Source: Petrosia ficiformis
Lineage: Eukaryota > Porifera > Demospongiae > Haplosclerida > Petrosiidae
Length of the DNA: 64,000 nt
Assembly (NCBI GenBank): GCA_947044365.1
Contig: OX345641.1
Coordinates: 7,091,130 to 7,155,129 of the forward strand
Direction of reading: 5' to 3'
Shown here: positions 11,487 through 24,720 of the stretch, in pieces
Layout of the letters: each line of letters begins with the position of its first letter
Position numbering within the stretch: the stretch's first letter is position 1
Translations under genes and position numbers: made by a program
Notes under the pieces: model-generated
Seen by the model: the letters and a program-made list of their open reading frames with translations, nothing else
Database searches by the model: none
Told to the model about the DNA's origin: nothing

Positions 11487-12314
11487 AAATACTACACTGC
11501 AAAAATAGAACTGTTAAAATAACAAAGGTATTAGTTAATGCAGTTGCGAGGATTTACTAATTAGTTGGTTGTTCACGATACATACATCTAACTCCGTAGC
11601 TACTTTGTACTAATTACATCAAAGAAAGTACGTAAAAGATATATGTACCAAATATAATTAATTATCATGCCTAATATCTCATAGTAAATGCACAAAGAAG
11701 GTGTGGAAACCTAAAATGATTCAATTAAATTATTTGTCTGCTTCTCTGTACATCTATTAGACAGGATATGGAAATACCATTGGATTATAATTACATGTAT
11801 ATCACCATGCAATCATAACAACCTATATGACCAATTAAATTACAATTTCCACTACTCGTTGGAACTGTACTACCAATAAATTAGTTATTTTAACAATTTT
11901 ATTTTGCAGTCTACTCCAGTAAGGCCAGCCCTGGATATACTAATATTGAATAATTTCTTGAGTTAGCTAGACGTTATATTGTTCTCAAGTTTTTTATAGT
12001 TTGGCTGCCTATGCATATGTGTATTACACTTGAGGCAAAAAAATGTACATGAAACTGAAAAAACAAATTTTTTACAATCACTCATAGATTGTTTTTTTGC
12101 AAAGATTTAGAGTTGCATGGTCATGCTGTTGTTGACTTTACACTATTCTTTGCTACTGTACTTACCAATGAGAGTTATTTATATTATAATTGTTTTGCAG
12201 TGCACATAGTCGTACCTCCTCAATTATTAAAACTCTTAATTTAGGAGTGTACTAGTGGTTATTGATTAAAGTGTTGGCCCACTAGGTGTAGGCTTTTTTC
12301 GCCCATGAGTATAC

Positions 12315-12465
12315 TCAGCTCCACCTTTCAAATGAGGAGGTGTTCGTCACCGCATCCTTCAGAGGGAATGCAAAGTTTGCCCCGGGGAGCTGGTTAATAT
12401 TAGCAACTTGTGCTGTTCCAGTTTCCTCATTAGCCACATTTTGTAGAACACTTGTATAATTTATT
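12315..12465 (-). pseudogene. Possible coding relic of unknown family, second copy
   Basis: Same minus-strand open island as 4,866-5,016, carried along by the spacer duplication. Identity of the two copies reflects recent duplication and is not independent evidence for coding. Confidence 0.3.
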
Positions 12466-14972
12466 TGTTAGTGGAATAGTGGAAATTGTAATTTAAATTG
12501 GCTGCATGGTGACATACATAGCATTTAGCCCACACTGGTCGGGAATAACCACCACTCAGCACGGATATACCACCACTCAATTGAATTAACCTTTCTCAGA
12601 TAATACATATATAGGCTACTGTAACAGAATTAAGTATAAACTGGGTAAACACCACTAAATGCAAGTTAGAATCGGACCACCACTCCACATTAATTGTAAT
12701 CCAATAATTTTAATTGCAATTTCCTTATCCTGGCTAATAGATGTACAAAAAAGCAGAATATTAAATCGTTTTAGGTTTCCAAACCTTCTTTGTGGATCTA
12801 ATAGGATATATTATAGACATGATATTTTTTTGTTATCATGCAGTGATAACAACTCGTGCATTGTAACTAATTAAATTATAATTAGTATTCTTGTAACTGT
12901 ACTAACCAATACATTTGTTATTTTAACAATTATTATGTTATACTGTGTTATCCTGGAATCCATTCACATGCAAAGCCTCCATTAATAGAAAATAATACAT
13001 ATGTAATTGTATTTTAGCTATTAACTTAACATGACTAATTAAATAGTAATAGTATATATTATTTTCAACCAGGTGTTGCACATTTACGCATAATTAATTA
13101 TTCATCTTTATAATTATTTCGTTTGATCCAACCTCTTCTGCAGTAAATGGTGTTGAGAGCAGCGTTTTATATCTGGTGGTTATTGTTTGATCATGAAAAG
13201 TTTCTCTGTCTAAATCATGTTTTCAAATCAAAGAATGAATGTATATCTAACTATTGACTTAATTATAATTATGTAACATGCATGTTGAGAATAATCTAAT
13301 AGTTATAATATCTCACCTGAATCAAAATAATTTTTGTTTCCAAGAATGAACTCTCTGATATAACAATGTGAAACTGTATAATAATAAAATATAAGAAATG
13401 GTCAATTGGAAAAAGAATTACTTACTCTTTTGATGAAGAAGTAGAGACACTATCCTATATGGACTATAACTCCAGTCAAGTGAATTCTGCAGGCAATGAA
13501 GACTGTGATCAAAAGTTGAAGTTAGAATATGACCACGGCACTTTACTTATATGCAAAACACTTACACTAATTTCATTTGGCAAGTACAAATATGTAATAT
13601 CCTGATTCCATGTATTCCTTACTACATGCACTTGAAGTGCAGCAGATTATAAGTAATTAACAAGCTATATACAACAAGGAAGACAAACACCAATCAGGGT
13701 TTTATCTAGAGATCTTTGTTCGGGGGGGATGCACGCTTTCGATATGTACATGTATGTCACAAAATGTGGTTCGACAGCCACTACCTCTATTCCTGCTGTT
13801 TTACAAACTACTGTAGCCTGCGGGGAGTAGTACTATAATTAATTGAAGGTTGAGGAGTGTTGGAAGCTGAGCTTTTTATAATTCTGACTGTACTCATTTC
13901 TTCATGAAAGTAATAACATTTAATAATGTACTTTTATAACATAGTTACCACATGTCACCAAGAGTCCAATAAATAATTCGCCCACTCATCATTTTCAGTC
14001 TTGCATTGCCAAGCAACACTGAAGATTGGCTACTCCACAAGTCAAGCAATTGCCAGACAACTTTTTAGGTTATATATCAGATCTTAGCTAATTGATAAAG
14101 GGTCTATGACACTGTGGCAGCAATGAGCCCAACCCAAATATTCAAGCTCTCTAATAGTGATGACATTGTAGTCTGTGTTATATTAATATATAGTCTCATA
14201 TGGTATAATAATAATTATGCTAGAAATACTGTTATTATTATGATTATAATTATCAGTATGTTTTTGTTCTCACATAAGGCATGAAATTATCATATTCTGT
14301 GGTTTATATAAGTAATATACTATTTTGAATACGTAGCTACTATACTATTCTTATATGAAGTAACGACTGCTAAACATTGATTAGTCACTTAACATGACTA
14401 ATATAATTGGTTGTATAGGTTGTTATGACTACTGCATGGTGACATACATGCAGTTATAAATATTGCAAATTTTAATTATCCTTACATACTGTCTATTAGT
14501 TATACAAAAAAGCGGAATAACATTCTAATTAAATCATTTTAGGTTTCCAAACCTTCTTTGCGCAAATATCTGTTATCTTGCAGTCATAACGACCTGTCTG
14601 ACTAATTAAATTATAATTTGCATCCTTGCACCTGTACTAACAGCACCTGAGAGAATTAATGAACATGACAGACAAACAAACAGACAGATACATACATCTG
14701 TACTAAATTATTGGACTACAAATGCAAAGTACAATTTATTCTCATTATATTATGAACACTATAATCTGTTTATATTCATGATGACTGCGAAATTAGGATG
14801 TGTTGACTTTATATGTAATATAGTGTATAGTTTAATGTCATAAGGTTAATACATGATTATACTGTAACTCAATAATAAAGCAATGGATTAACATTTGACA
14901 TACACAAAAAAAGAATGGGAAGGATGATTATATGAAAAAGAGTGAGGTTAAAATATTGTTGGTCATTCCAAA

Positions 14973-15172
14973 CATTCCTCCTCCATAAACTCCAGTGTTG
15001 TTATAAAATGTTATACTATTGAATACACTGTTACCACTTTCAGCTTAAGTGCTGTTCCAGTGCTGTTAATAAAATTATTATTACATATCTTCAAATCCTG
15101 ATAGATACTTTTGGCGGTTATTTGCATGATGTTATACTCTGTTCCTTTTATCTTGTTACTTATAAGATTTAA
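14973..15172 (-). pseudogene. Array-gene fragment, second copy
   Basis: Duplicate of the fragment at 7,560-7,765, with the same disruptions, so it was already a fragment before the spacer duplicated. Confidence 0.75.
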
Positions 15173-15482
15173 TTATAATGCTGCACACTTTTCAAATAAT
15201 TATCCTTTTTGTCATCGTTTGTTAATCTCTCCAAACTAACATTTCCTGAGGCCATGGTGTAAGTTAATGACCATTATGTAACATGTACATTAAGAAAATA
15301 TTTATTTCAAAGTATGTATTTATTACATGTAATATGCAAATAGTATTATGTGTACTAAAGAGCCTGACTAAATAATGAACTACATGTTACATGAGAATCT
15401 AAAACAACATTAATGTATAATTAATACAGTCACTAGCAATAACACACATCAATTTAAGGGAAAACAAATGGTTTTGTTATCT

Positions 15483-18400
15483 TTAATTATCATCAAATAT
15501 TAGGGATTCTCTCATACAAACAGGACGCTCCAGAACTGTTGAGCTTACTCCAATATGAATGTCTATATCTCCACTGTCCACTACCTCCTCTTCTTCCTCA
15601 TCTTCTAATAAATTCACCATTACTTCTTCATTAGTATTCTTACCAGTACACATTTTACTTTTGCACCATTTCATAATAATCATACTAATGATCCACACTC
15701 CACCAATTGTAATATATGTCAGAGGTAACACTACCAATATGTAACTAATAGGTACTGTCTCTTTATGTATACTATTTGATGAATCGACTGATGTAAAGAA
15801 AGCCAGAATGATTAGATCAACTAGTAAGAGTGTATCAACAATATTCAGCCATCGATACTTGTAAGGATGTACCATGAAATGTAATGTACCGATAGCAACA
15901 AGAATAATCTCCATCACATAGTAAGGCATGTTGATATTTAAGATTATCCATGATAGTAGATATACTCCTGAGTACCAGCGAAACTTGTCATCATAACATG
16001 ACTGGAATGCATCAAGTAATGGTTGAATGCGAGTGAGGTTGAACTTACGTCTTAAAAGTGGTGACAGAAACAACAGTAAAATGAAAGGCACAAGTAGAAA
16101 CACGAGAAGAACTATTGAAATTATCCAAGTGACTATATGATATGGATCTTTGAGGTATTGTATATTCGGTTGAAGAGCAACTCTCCATCCCTTAACTCCA
16201 CTCAGTGTAGTAGTTGGTTTCAATAGTTCAATACAAGTATCAGAAACAGACCAAAAGGATAGAAGAATCAGGAGACAGATAGCTTGAACTGGTGAACTCT
16301 GTAGAGACAAGAATTGTCTTGGATAATATCGAGCTAGTAATACTGTTGATAGTAGTACAACTGCAATAATAAATGGACCAACAAAATGGAGAGAGTAGTT
16401 GAGTAGTGGATTAATATTGGAGAAGAAACACCATGGAATTTCACCAAATATTTCTAAATTAAGTAAAAGAATGGATTGAGATATCGAAATAACGAATTTT
16501 AGCTGATCATATTCTTTGTAGTATCCGAAAGGTATGAGTCTGAGTACAGCAATGAAGAATAGAGGCCCATACAAATGCCCAATACCTGTCTTAAAGCTTG
16601 CTTTTAGTCCTATTATGATCCCAAATCCCAGAACAAGTTGAAATATAACTACAAGTACTAAAGTAACATAAGGCTGCCATGGTTGACAATTTGATGATGG
16701 AATACATTTAACAGCTTCAAAACTAAACACAGCATCTTCTCTACAACTTCTACACAATAATCTACCATATAGTCCATTACATTGTTCATCTTGAACACCA
16801 GGAAGCTGGTTGTATGTCTGAGCTAGTCCTATGATCGGACAAGGTGGTAGATCAGTCTTACAATATGGATACTGACATGGAGCTGTGTCATTGAAAATGT
16901 CCTCCAGTACGTTATCTGCATTAATTTTTCCTAACCAGTAACCATGTCTAATACATGCTACACCCAACACGAAATCACACTGTACATCATCACTAGCTAT
17001 ATCCACACATTCACATGCCCCCTGGACTGATGTTTGAGATGTTTGGAATACATATCCCAAAGGACAGGTTGTTAGATTCACATTTGCATCCCCTTCAGCA
17101 CTAGTGTCAACACATATAAACCGAAGTTTAATTGAAGAATCATGGTGTTCAACAGTAGATGTCAAATAATAATTAGTTGTGATATTACCAGTTGAAAGAT
17201 ATGATGTTACATCACTATTTAATCGCACATACTTGCAAAATATTAAATGAACTCCACATTGAAGAAGAATATTTATTGAACAAGATGTTAAGTTACCAAA
17301 ATAATCAGTAACATTAGCTGAATATCTCAATTTCTGTCCAGGAAACACAGTAATGGTGGAATTTCTTTGTGGATTAATGGTAATATTGTAAGGACCGGAA
17401 ATGATATGGTCTCCCCTTAAATCATTATTTATTTTGGTTTTGTTAATACATGGAAAAGTAAGAAAAGGAATAAACCCGGTTGCACTTCCTTCCTCTATGA
17501 AAGTATCATCTCCAAGTGTATCAGCAATATTAGTGGAAAATTCTATTTGTTCAAGCGTAGTACAAGATACATCATATGCATAAATTTCACTATAAATATA
17601 AATAGCTCCACCAATAAGTGCTTTATTTCTTTCAAATCTTAGAGGACCAGTGAGATATATACGCGTATCTTCCAATGACATTCCTCCTCCATAAAATCCA
17701 GTGTTATTATAAAATGTTATATTGTTGAAATACACTATTACATCTTTCAGCTCAAGTCCTGTTGCAGTGTTGTTAATAAAATTAATATTAGATATGTGCA
17801 AATATTGTTCTCCATTGGGATTTACTGGTGTTATTAACATGATGCTAGTTCTAATCTGTTTTATCTTGTTACTTATTAGATTCACATTTGACATGTATAA
17901 TCTATTAATAGTAATGGCGAAAATGTGCTCACCAGCTGTGTTATTAGAGAAGAGACAATTAGTGACAATAATCATTGACCCAGCTGAGTTGTAACTTTCT
18001 ATAGCAATGGTTGCATAGCCTACCTCATTGTCATAAATATGGCAGTTATCCAATTCCAAATTAAAAGGTTCAGTACTAAAAATCAAAATAAGACTTGTTT
18101 GACCTGTGTTTAAATAGAATTCACATCCAGATATATCCACATATGCTACATTTGTAATCAATATAAGTTCCTCTAGAACTCCAGCACCATTGTTATGAAA
18201 TAAACAGTTGTTTATGATAAGTTTGGAAATGTACGTAATGTACAAAAATTTTTTGTTAGCAACTGCCTTACCTCCACTAGTGAATATGCAGTTATTAAAA
18301 ATCATTATTTCAATGGAGCAATCTCCTGAAATGTCGTAAAAAGTAACATTTTCCGTGTAAAAATAACCTCCACCTTGAAGACTAAAGTCATGATAACTAA

Positions 18401-18728
18401 TTCCACTAAAGTCAAGAACAGGATTATCAACTCCAATAAGATACAAGTTAACTAGTAACTGTATATGTGACAAAGTAGTCATTTCTTGATAGTATGTTAT
18501 ATACACATACACTGCAATGTTTCCATTAAAGATTCTATTACTGATCTGATTCAAGACATAGGACAATGTATGACATGAAATAGATTCATGTCCTTGCATA
18601 CATTCTGATTGGTCAATTCCATTTCGTTGAACATATATATTGATATCAGCTGATGTTAATCCATATAGTAAAGTGATTAACATTATGAAATACGTAACCT
18701 TTTGATTGAGAATTAGTAGTAACATCAT
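15483..18728 (-). CDS. Gene C: beta-helix ectodomain, multi-pass membrane protein (1,081 aa)
   Basis: Single-exon paralogue. It starts at an ATGATG pair and encodes a signal peptide, then INIYVQRNGIDQSEC, beta-helix turns (NCIFTSGG, NCLFHNNG, GCEFYLN, NCHIYDNE, NCLFSNNT) and GGGMSL..TRIYLTGPLRFERN. The cysteine-rich domain spans about 552-676 and the hydrophobic segments about 680-1022. The acidic tail ends identically to B. One difference in the membrane part is CIELLKPTTTL where the others have CIQLLKPTTTL. The 5' leader is shortened: only 31 bp separate the promoter block from the ATG, against 53-77 bp in the other copies. C is divergent from D across an 11 kb repeat-filled gap. Confidence 0.9.
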   Translation of the reverse strand: MMLLLILNQKVTYFIMLITLLYGLTSADINIYVQRNGIDQSECMQGHESISCHTLSYVLNQISNRIFNGNIAVYVYITYYQEMTTLSHIQLLVNLYLIGVDNPVLDFSGISYHDFSLQGGGYFYTENVTFYDISGDCSIEIMIFNNCIFTSGGKAVANKKFLYITYISKLIINNCLFHNNGAGVLEELILITNVAYVDISGCEFYLNTGQTSLILIFSTEPFNLELDNCHIYDNEVGYATIAIESYNSAGSMIIVTNCLFSNNTAGEHIFAITINRLYMSNVNLISNKIKQIRTSIMLITPVNPNGEQYLHISNINFINNTATGLELKDVIVYFNNITFYNNTGFYGGGMSLEDTRIYLTGPLRFERNKALIGGAIYIYSEIYAYDVSCTTLEQIEFSTNIADTLGDDTFIEEGSATGFIPFLTFPCINKTKINNDLRGDHIISGPYNITINPQRNSTITVFPGQKLRYSANVTDYFGNLTSCSINILLQCGVHLIFCKYVRLNSDVTSYLSTGNITTNYYLTSTVEHHDSSIKLRFICVDTSAEGDANVNLTTCPLGYVFQTSQTSVQGACECVDIASDDVQCDFVLGVACIRHGYWLGKINADNVLEDIFNDTAPCQYPYCKTDLPPCPIIGLAQTYNQLPGVQDEQCNGLYGRLLCRSCREDAVFSFEAVKCIPSSNCQPWQPYVTLVLVVIFQLVLGFGIIIGLKASFKTGIGHLYGPLFFIAVLRLIPFGYYKEYDQLKFVISISQSILLLNLEIFGEIPWCFFSNINPLLNYSLHFVGPFIIAVVLLSTVLLARYYPRQFLSLQSSPVQAICLLILLSFWSVSDTCIELLKPTTTLSGVKGWRVALQPNIQYLKDPYHIVTWIISIVLLVFLLVPFILLLFLSPLLRRKFNLTRIQPLLDAFQSCYDDKFRWYSGVYLLSWIILNINMPYYVMEIILVAIGTLHFMVHPYKYRWLNIVDTLLLVDLIILAFFTSVDSSNSIHKETVPISYILVVLPLTYITIGGVWIISMIIMKWCKSKMCTGKNTNEEVMVNLLEDEEEEEVVDSGDIDIHIGVSSTVLERPVCMRESLIFDDN

Positions 18729-18758
18729 GTCCAATTTCTGTCACAGTCTGTATATACA

Positions 18759-18818
18759 CAAGACGAACAAACTAGTAATATATAAGAGAGTGGACTTAGC
18801 TCGCTTTATTTATATGGA
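18759..18818 (-). promoter_or_regulatory. Conserved promoter block of gene C
   Basis: Family promoter block with the palindrome degraded by an extra base (GCGAGCTAAGTCCACT on the minus strand) and the TATAAATAAAG form of the TATA-like element. Ends 31 bp before the ATG, the shortest spacing in the array. Confidence 0.55.
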
Positions 18819-19488
18819 AAAGCTAGTGGTCAGAGCACATCCCCCAAAACTACAATATTAATCAAATTAGAATTATGAACTGTAATGCACATTAATAAAA
18901 TTATACTTATACTTCTTTAAGTGCATTACGCTTCATAATACACAATACCATTATGTAATAATTACACATATTATGTATACTTAACATTATAGTACAACAA
19001 TAGGTGTTCGATAGAGAAGAGGTATGTCCAAGGATGCAAGCTTAAATTATATATCTCACATCTTACATAGCCAGCCCCTCCCACTGATTTGTTTAGTAAT
19101 TAGTAAAATGGTCCTTGCTAACCCTATATCATAATAATAATAATGAGATATACATAATTATTACTAAACCTAATTTGTTAAAATGTTCATCTGTTAATCT
19201 ACATCTTTCTGAATGGAAGACAGCATCAATAGCAGATGTTCATTGTTACAACTTCCATTTTCCTCTAAAGGGCTTGAAGTACGAGTGTAATCTTCAGAGT
19301 TTAATAAGTACAAGCACAAACTCTAAATATGTTTAGGTGTTTGGCCAATTTACTGCCCCATTTGTAGTTGGGCTTATAATGATTTAATTTAATTCACTGT
19401 AAAAATTAATGAGTAACGATTGTTTAAATGTAATTTTTTCACAAATTTTTATCAGACGTCGGATATAGTATATTCGACATCTTTAACT

Positions 19489-19512
19489 GGGGGGGGGGGG
19501 GGTCTGGGGGGG
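19489..19512. repeat. G-run
   Basis: A run of 14 G, then TCT, then 7 G, in otherwise AT-rich DNA. It could form a G-quadruplex, and its length may be uncertain from sequencing. Confidence 0.8.
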
Positions 19513-22500
19513 CAGTTTAGGCCTTGGGATCGTTAGGGTTATCATCCATGTTGTTTGAGTCGGGAGACGCAAATAATTTTGACGCAAACGGCACTCCATA
19601 GTTTAAATGTAATTTTTTCACAAGTTTTATTTTATTTGCCAATTGACAAAGTTTTATTCAGTTTCATTAAAATATATAATTATGCTCCTGAGACTATGCT
19701 CATGAGACAATAATTATACATAAATTACTGATTTCTGTACTTGTTAGGTAATGTTTACAAGTAATAACTTTTGATCTTGATCTATATTGACTAATTCATG
19801 TCATAATAATGAATGGAAAATATTATTTGTAATAATGGTACAACAGATGTTCTTTATCATTGTATAAGTACAAATTCATGTACTTAATAATTATAATTAC
19901 TACGAAATGAGCAAGTAACATTTGTTCTTTTCAGAGGAATTAGAATGGGAATTATAAAAATATACCACAAGTACTATACCTACAATACTATACTTTATAC
20001 ACTATATTGCTGTTTTTGTTAATATACTATGTTATGACATGTACTTTATATACTAGTCAATATAGATCATGATGAAATGAAATATGTACTGAAAGTATAT
20101 AACATAATAATGAATGGAAAAACCCACTTGTAATTTGGCACAACAGATATTCTTTATCATTGTCTAAGTACAAATTCATGTACTTAATAATTATAATTAC
20201 TATGAAATGACTAGGTAACATCCGTTGTTTTGAATGGGAAGCATAATAATACGCCACAGGTTATACCTATAATACTATACTTTATACACTGTATTACTGT
20301 TTTTGTTACTATGACATGTCCTTGTCAATATAGATCATGATGAGATGAAACTAGTACTTGTAAATATTACTTGGCAGAAAATAGCATTGAGGAAAATTAA
20401 ATTACATTGAAACTCCTGTAACCAACTGAAAGTTAAATAACCTATTATGTTTCATAGTGTATGGTCTTAGCTACTATGAACTGTAATACACCTGTATTAT
20501 TATTATTATATATAATATACATCATTACATAAGTCATTATAGATTATAATACACAATAATTATACATAATACATCTATAAATAATTAATATAGTAGTACA
20601 ATAATAGACACAAGAACAAGATTTGTGTCTAAGGATGTGATATTACTCAAGCATGAGGGCTAGTTTTACATAGCCAGCCCCTCCCACTGATATGTTCCAC
20701 TAGTCCTTGCTAAACACACTACATAATAGTAATAACAATGAGATATACATAATTATGAGTTGTTCAAAATGTTCATCTGTTAATCTACACCATTCTGAAT
20801 GGAAGACAACACCAGTAATAGCAGATGTTACTAGCTACTCACATTTTATTAATTGCTCTAAAGAGCTTGAAGCACAAGTGTAATCTTCAAAGCTTAATAA
20901 TAATAAGTATAAACTCTAAACATGTTTTTGACAAAGTACTTGAAGCATTTTCCAAGAAATCGATATAAAGTGCTTTGGCCAGTTTACTGCTTAAGTACTA
21001 GATGGGTTTGCCCCATTCCTGGTTGGAATTATAATGATATACGAGTAGTTGGCTGATTTAAAAGTAATAGTTTTATAAAATTCTTATTTGTCAAATGACT
21101 GACTTTCACATCCATGGACACATTTATTCCAGATTTGGTTACATGAGTTTCAATAAAATAAAATTAATAATTATGCTCCTGAAACTATGCTCATGAGACA
21201 ATATAAATCAATTACTGATTTCATTAGCTAGGTAATGTTAACAAGTAATAATTTATTACTTCTGATCTTGATCTATATTGACTAGTATATAAACTTCATG
21301 TCATAATAATGAATGGAAAATCCCACTTGTAATTTGGCACAACAGATGGTCTTTATCATTGTATAAGTACAAATTCATGTACTTAATAATTATAAATACT
21401 ATGAAATGAGTAAGTAACATCTGTTCTTTTCAGAGGGGAATTATAAAATACCACAGGTTATACCTATAATACTATACTTTATTCCCTATATTGCTGTTTT
21501 GTTACCATGCTATATTATGACATGTACTTTATATACTAGTCAAGATCATGATGAAATGAAATATGTACTGAAAGTTACATGCGATAGTAATTTGGCACAA
21601 CAAATGTTCTTTATCATTGTATAAGTACAAATTCATGTACTTATTAATTATAATTACTATGAAATGAGTAAGTAACATCCGTTGTTTTCACAGAACTACA
21701 ATGGGAATGATAATAATACATCACAGGTTATACCTATAATACTATACTTCATACACTGTATTGCTGATATGACATATATACTAGTCAATATAGATCATGA
21801 TGAGATGAAACTATATATATTACTTGTAAATATTACTTGGCAGAAAATACAAATTACCATTGAGGAAAATTAGATTACATTGAAACTCCTGTAACCAACT
21901 GAAAGTTAAATAACACATTATGTTTATAGTCTTACTATGAAGTGTAATACACCTGTATTATTATAATACATCATTATATAGGTCATTACAGATCATAATA
22001 CACAATAATTATACATAATACATGTATACATAATTAAGTATAGTAGTACAATAACAGTTAGGATGTGATATTACTCAAGCGTGAAGCCTATATATATATA
22101 TATAAATAGTCCTTGTACATGAGTTTCAATAAAATATAAATAATAATTATGCTCATGAGACTATGCTCATGAGACAATATATATCAATTACTGATTTTTT
22201 TACTTGTTAGGTAATTTTTACAAGTATTAATTTATTACTTTTGATCTTGATCTATATTGACTAGTATATAAAATTCATGTCATAATAATGAATGGAAAAT
22301 CCTATTTGTAATAATGGTACAACAGATGTTCTTTATCATTGTATAACATGTACTTAATAATTATAATTATTCTGAAATGAGTAAGTAACATCTGTTCTTT
22401 TCAGAGGGGAATTATAAAAACAGAATAATACCACAGGTTATACCTATAATACTATACTTTATACACTGTATTGGTGTTTTCGTTACCATGCTATATTATG

Positions 22501-24070
22501 ACATGTACTTTATATACAACTCAATATAGATGATGATGAAATGAAATATGTACTGAAAGTATACAAAATACATACATGCGATAATAATGAATGGCAAATC
22601 CCATTTGTAATTTGGCACAACAGACAATCTTTATCATTGTATAAGTACAAATTCATGTACTTAACAATTATAATTACTATGAAATGACTAGGTAACATCC
22701 GTTGTTTTGACAGAACTAGAATGGGAATGATCCTAATACACCACAGGTTATAGCTATAATACTATACATTATACACTGTATTGCTGAGACTATGCTCATG
22801 AGACAATATATATCAATTACTGATTTCTTTCCTTGTTAGGTAATGTTAACAAGTAATAATTTATTACTTTTGATCTTGATCTATACTGACTAGTATATAA
22901 ACTTCATGTCATAATAATGAATGGAAAATCCCACTTGTAATTTGGCACAACAGATGTTCTTTATCATTGTATAAGTACAAATTCATGTACTTATTAATTA
23001 TAATTACTATGAAATGAGTAAGTAACATCTGTTCTTTTCAGAGAGGAATTATAAAATACCACAGGTTATACCTATAATACTATACTTTATTCACTATATT
23101 GCTGCTTTTGTTACCATGCTATGTTATGACATGTACTATATATACAAGTCAATATAGATGATGATGAAATTAAAGAAGTACTGACAAGTATATAAAGTAC
23201 ATGCCATAATGAATGGATTATCCCATTTGTAATTTGGCACAACAGATATTCTTTATCATTATATAAGTACAAATTCATGCACTTAATTACTATGAAATGA
23301 GTAAGTAACATCAGAGGGGAATTATAAAAACAGAATAATACCACAAGTACTATACTGACAACTATACTTTAAACACTATATTGCTGTTTTTGTTCCCATG
23401 CTATATATTATGACATGTACTTTATATACTAGTCAATATAGATCATAATGAGATGAAAATACAAATCAGCATTGAAATTACATTGAAACTCCTGTAACCA
23501 ACTGAAAGCTAAATAACCCATTATGTTTCATAGTGTATGGTCTTACTATGAACTGTAATACACCTGTATTATTATTATATATTATAATATACATCATTAT
23601 ATAGGTCATTACATATCATAATACACAATATACATAATACATGTATACATAATTAATATAGTAGTACAACAACAGTCTACTATAGACATAAAGAAGGTTT
23701 GTATCTAAGGATGTGATATTAATCAAGCGTGAAGACTATATATATCTCACATCTGAGTACAACTCACACTTTATCTAAAGGGCTTAAAACAGAGGTGTTA
23801 ATCAGAGCTAATAAGTACAAGCACAAGCTCTTAGCACATTTTTTGACAAAATGCTTTGGCCAGTTTACTGCTTAAGTACTAGAAGGGTTGCTCCATTCCT
23901 CGATTGATAATGATATAATATAATGATTTAATTTAATACACCATAAAAATTACTGAGTAATGATCGTTTAAAAGTAATTGTTTGACAAAATGTTTATTTA
24001 CTCATCCATGGTCACATTTTAACCTTCATTTGGTTACATGAAGTTCAATATATCGTAAAGTACAGCAGTA

Positions 24071-24420
24071 GTCATGTGTACTCAGACCCAACCTATATAC
24101 TACAAAAGAAGGGTCAGTTTAACCCACTGTGCTAGCATTCAGGAACAGTTTAGACAGATTTTGGCTATTTTAGTGGGTGACAAACTGCTAATAATATTCA
24201 TAATCCAAATATGTATATCCATAACTACACTAAGCCAGCTGTATGGATACATTACTACAGTTATGAATTCAATTACCAGTTTGCCAGTTACCTTGGTTGG
24301 GTCTGGCTACGCAAGACTAGTACAGTAGTACTCTCTATGCAATGACGGTATTGAAACAAATGGCCACCCAATTCTTTTGAAATAATAATTATTATCATTC
24401 TAGCCTGTAGAGCTAAGTCT
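24071..24420. other. Unique spacer near the centre of the inverted array
   Basis: This stretch does not match the satellite units on either side. On the plus strand it is open for 84 codons, but no domain is recognised. It may be the loop of the large inverted repeat. Confidence 0.4.
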
Positions 24421-24640
24421 TAATTAAGTAAGCAACAGCAGAGAGCATTCGCAGACCTAGCTGTTATTATCTACATCTAAAGATATTAATTTGATAGATT
24501 CTAAAACAGACATAATAATTATATTGAGGTTTTGGTAGTATCAGTTTTAGTAAATATATATGGTACACAATTGACAACAAAAAGTAATATCTTGAATATT
24601 CTCAAGAAGTCATCCAAAATCACATGACATCTTATCTAGG

Positions 24641-24720
24641 AGTAATAGCAGATGTTTATTGTTACACTAATTACCCGAGCGCCACCTAAAATGTAAAATT
24701 AATGAACATCTGCTATTACT
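24641..24720. repeat. 20-bp-arm hairpin in the array
   Basis: AGTAATAGCAGATGTTTATT at 24,641-24,660 pairs with 24,701-24,720 with one mismatch, loop 40 nt. The arm itself is a unit landmark found at 20,818 and 27,870, so the hairpin marks a local switch of unit orientation. Confidence 0.8.

Larger units (their letters stand above)
11371..15482. repeat. Intergenic segmental duplication, copy 2 (between B and C)
   Basis: Second copy of the A-B spacer described at 3,916-8,079. No intact gene. The copy lacks the 40-bp gene fragment and about 45 bp near 14,562, and it keeps both coding relics. Confidence 0.85.
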
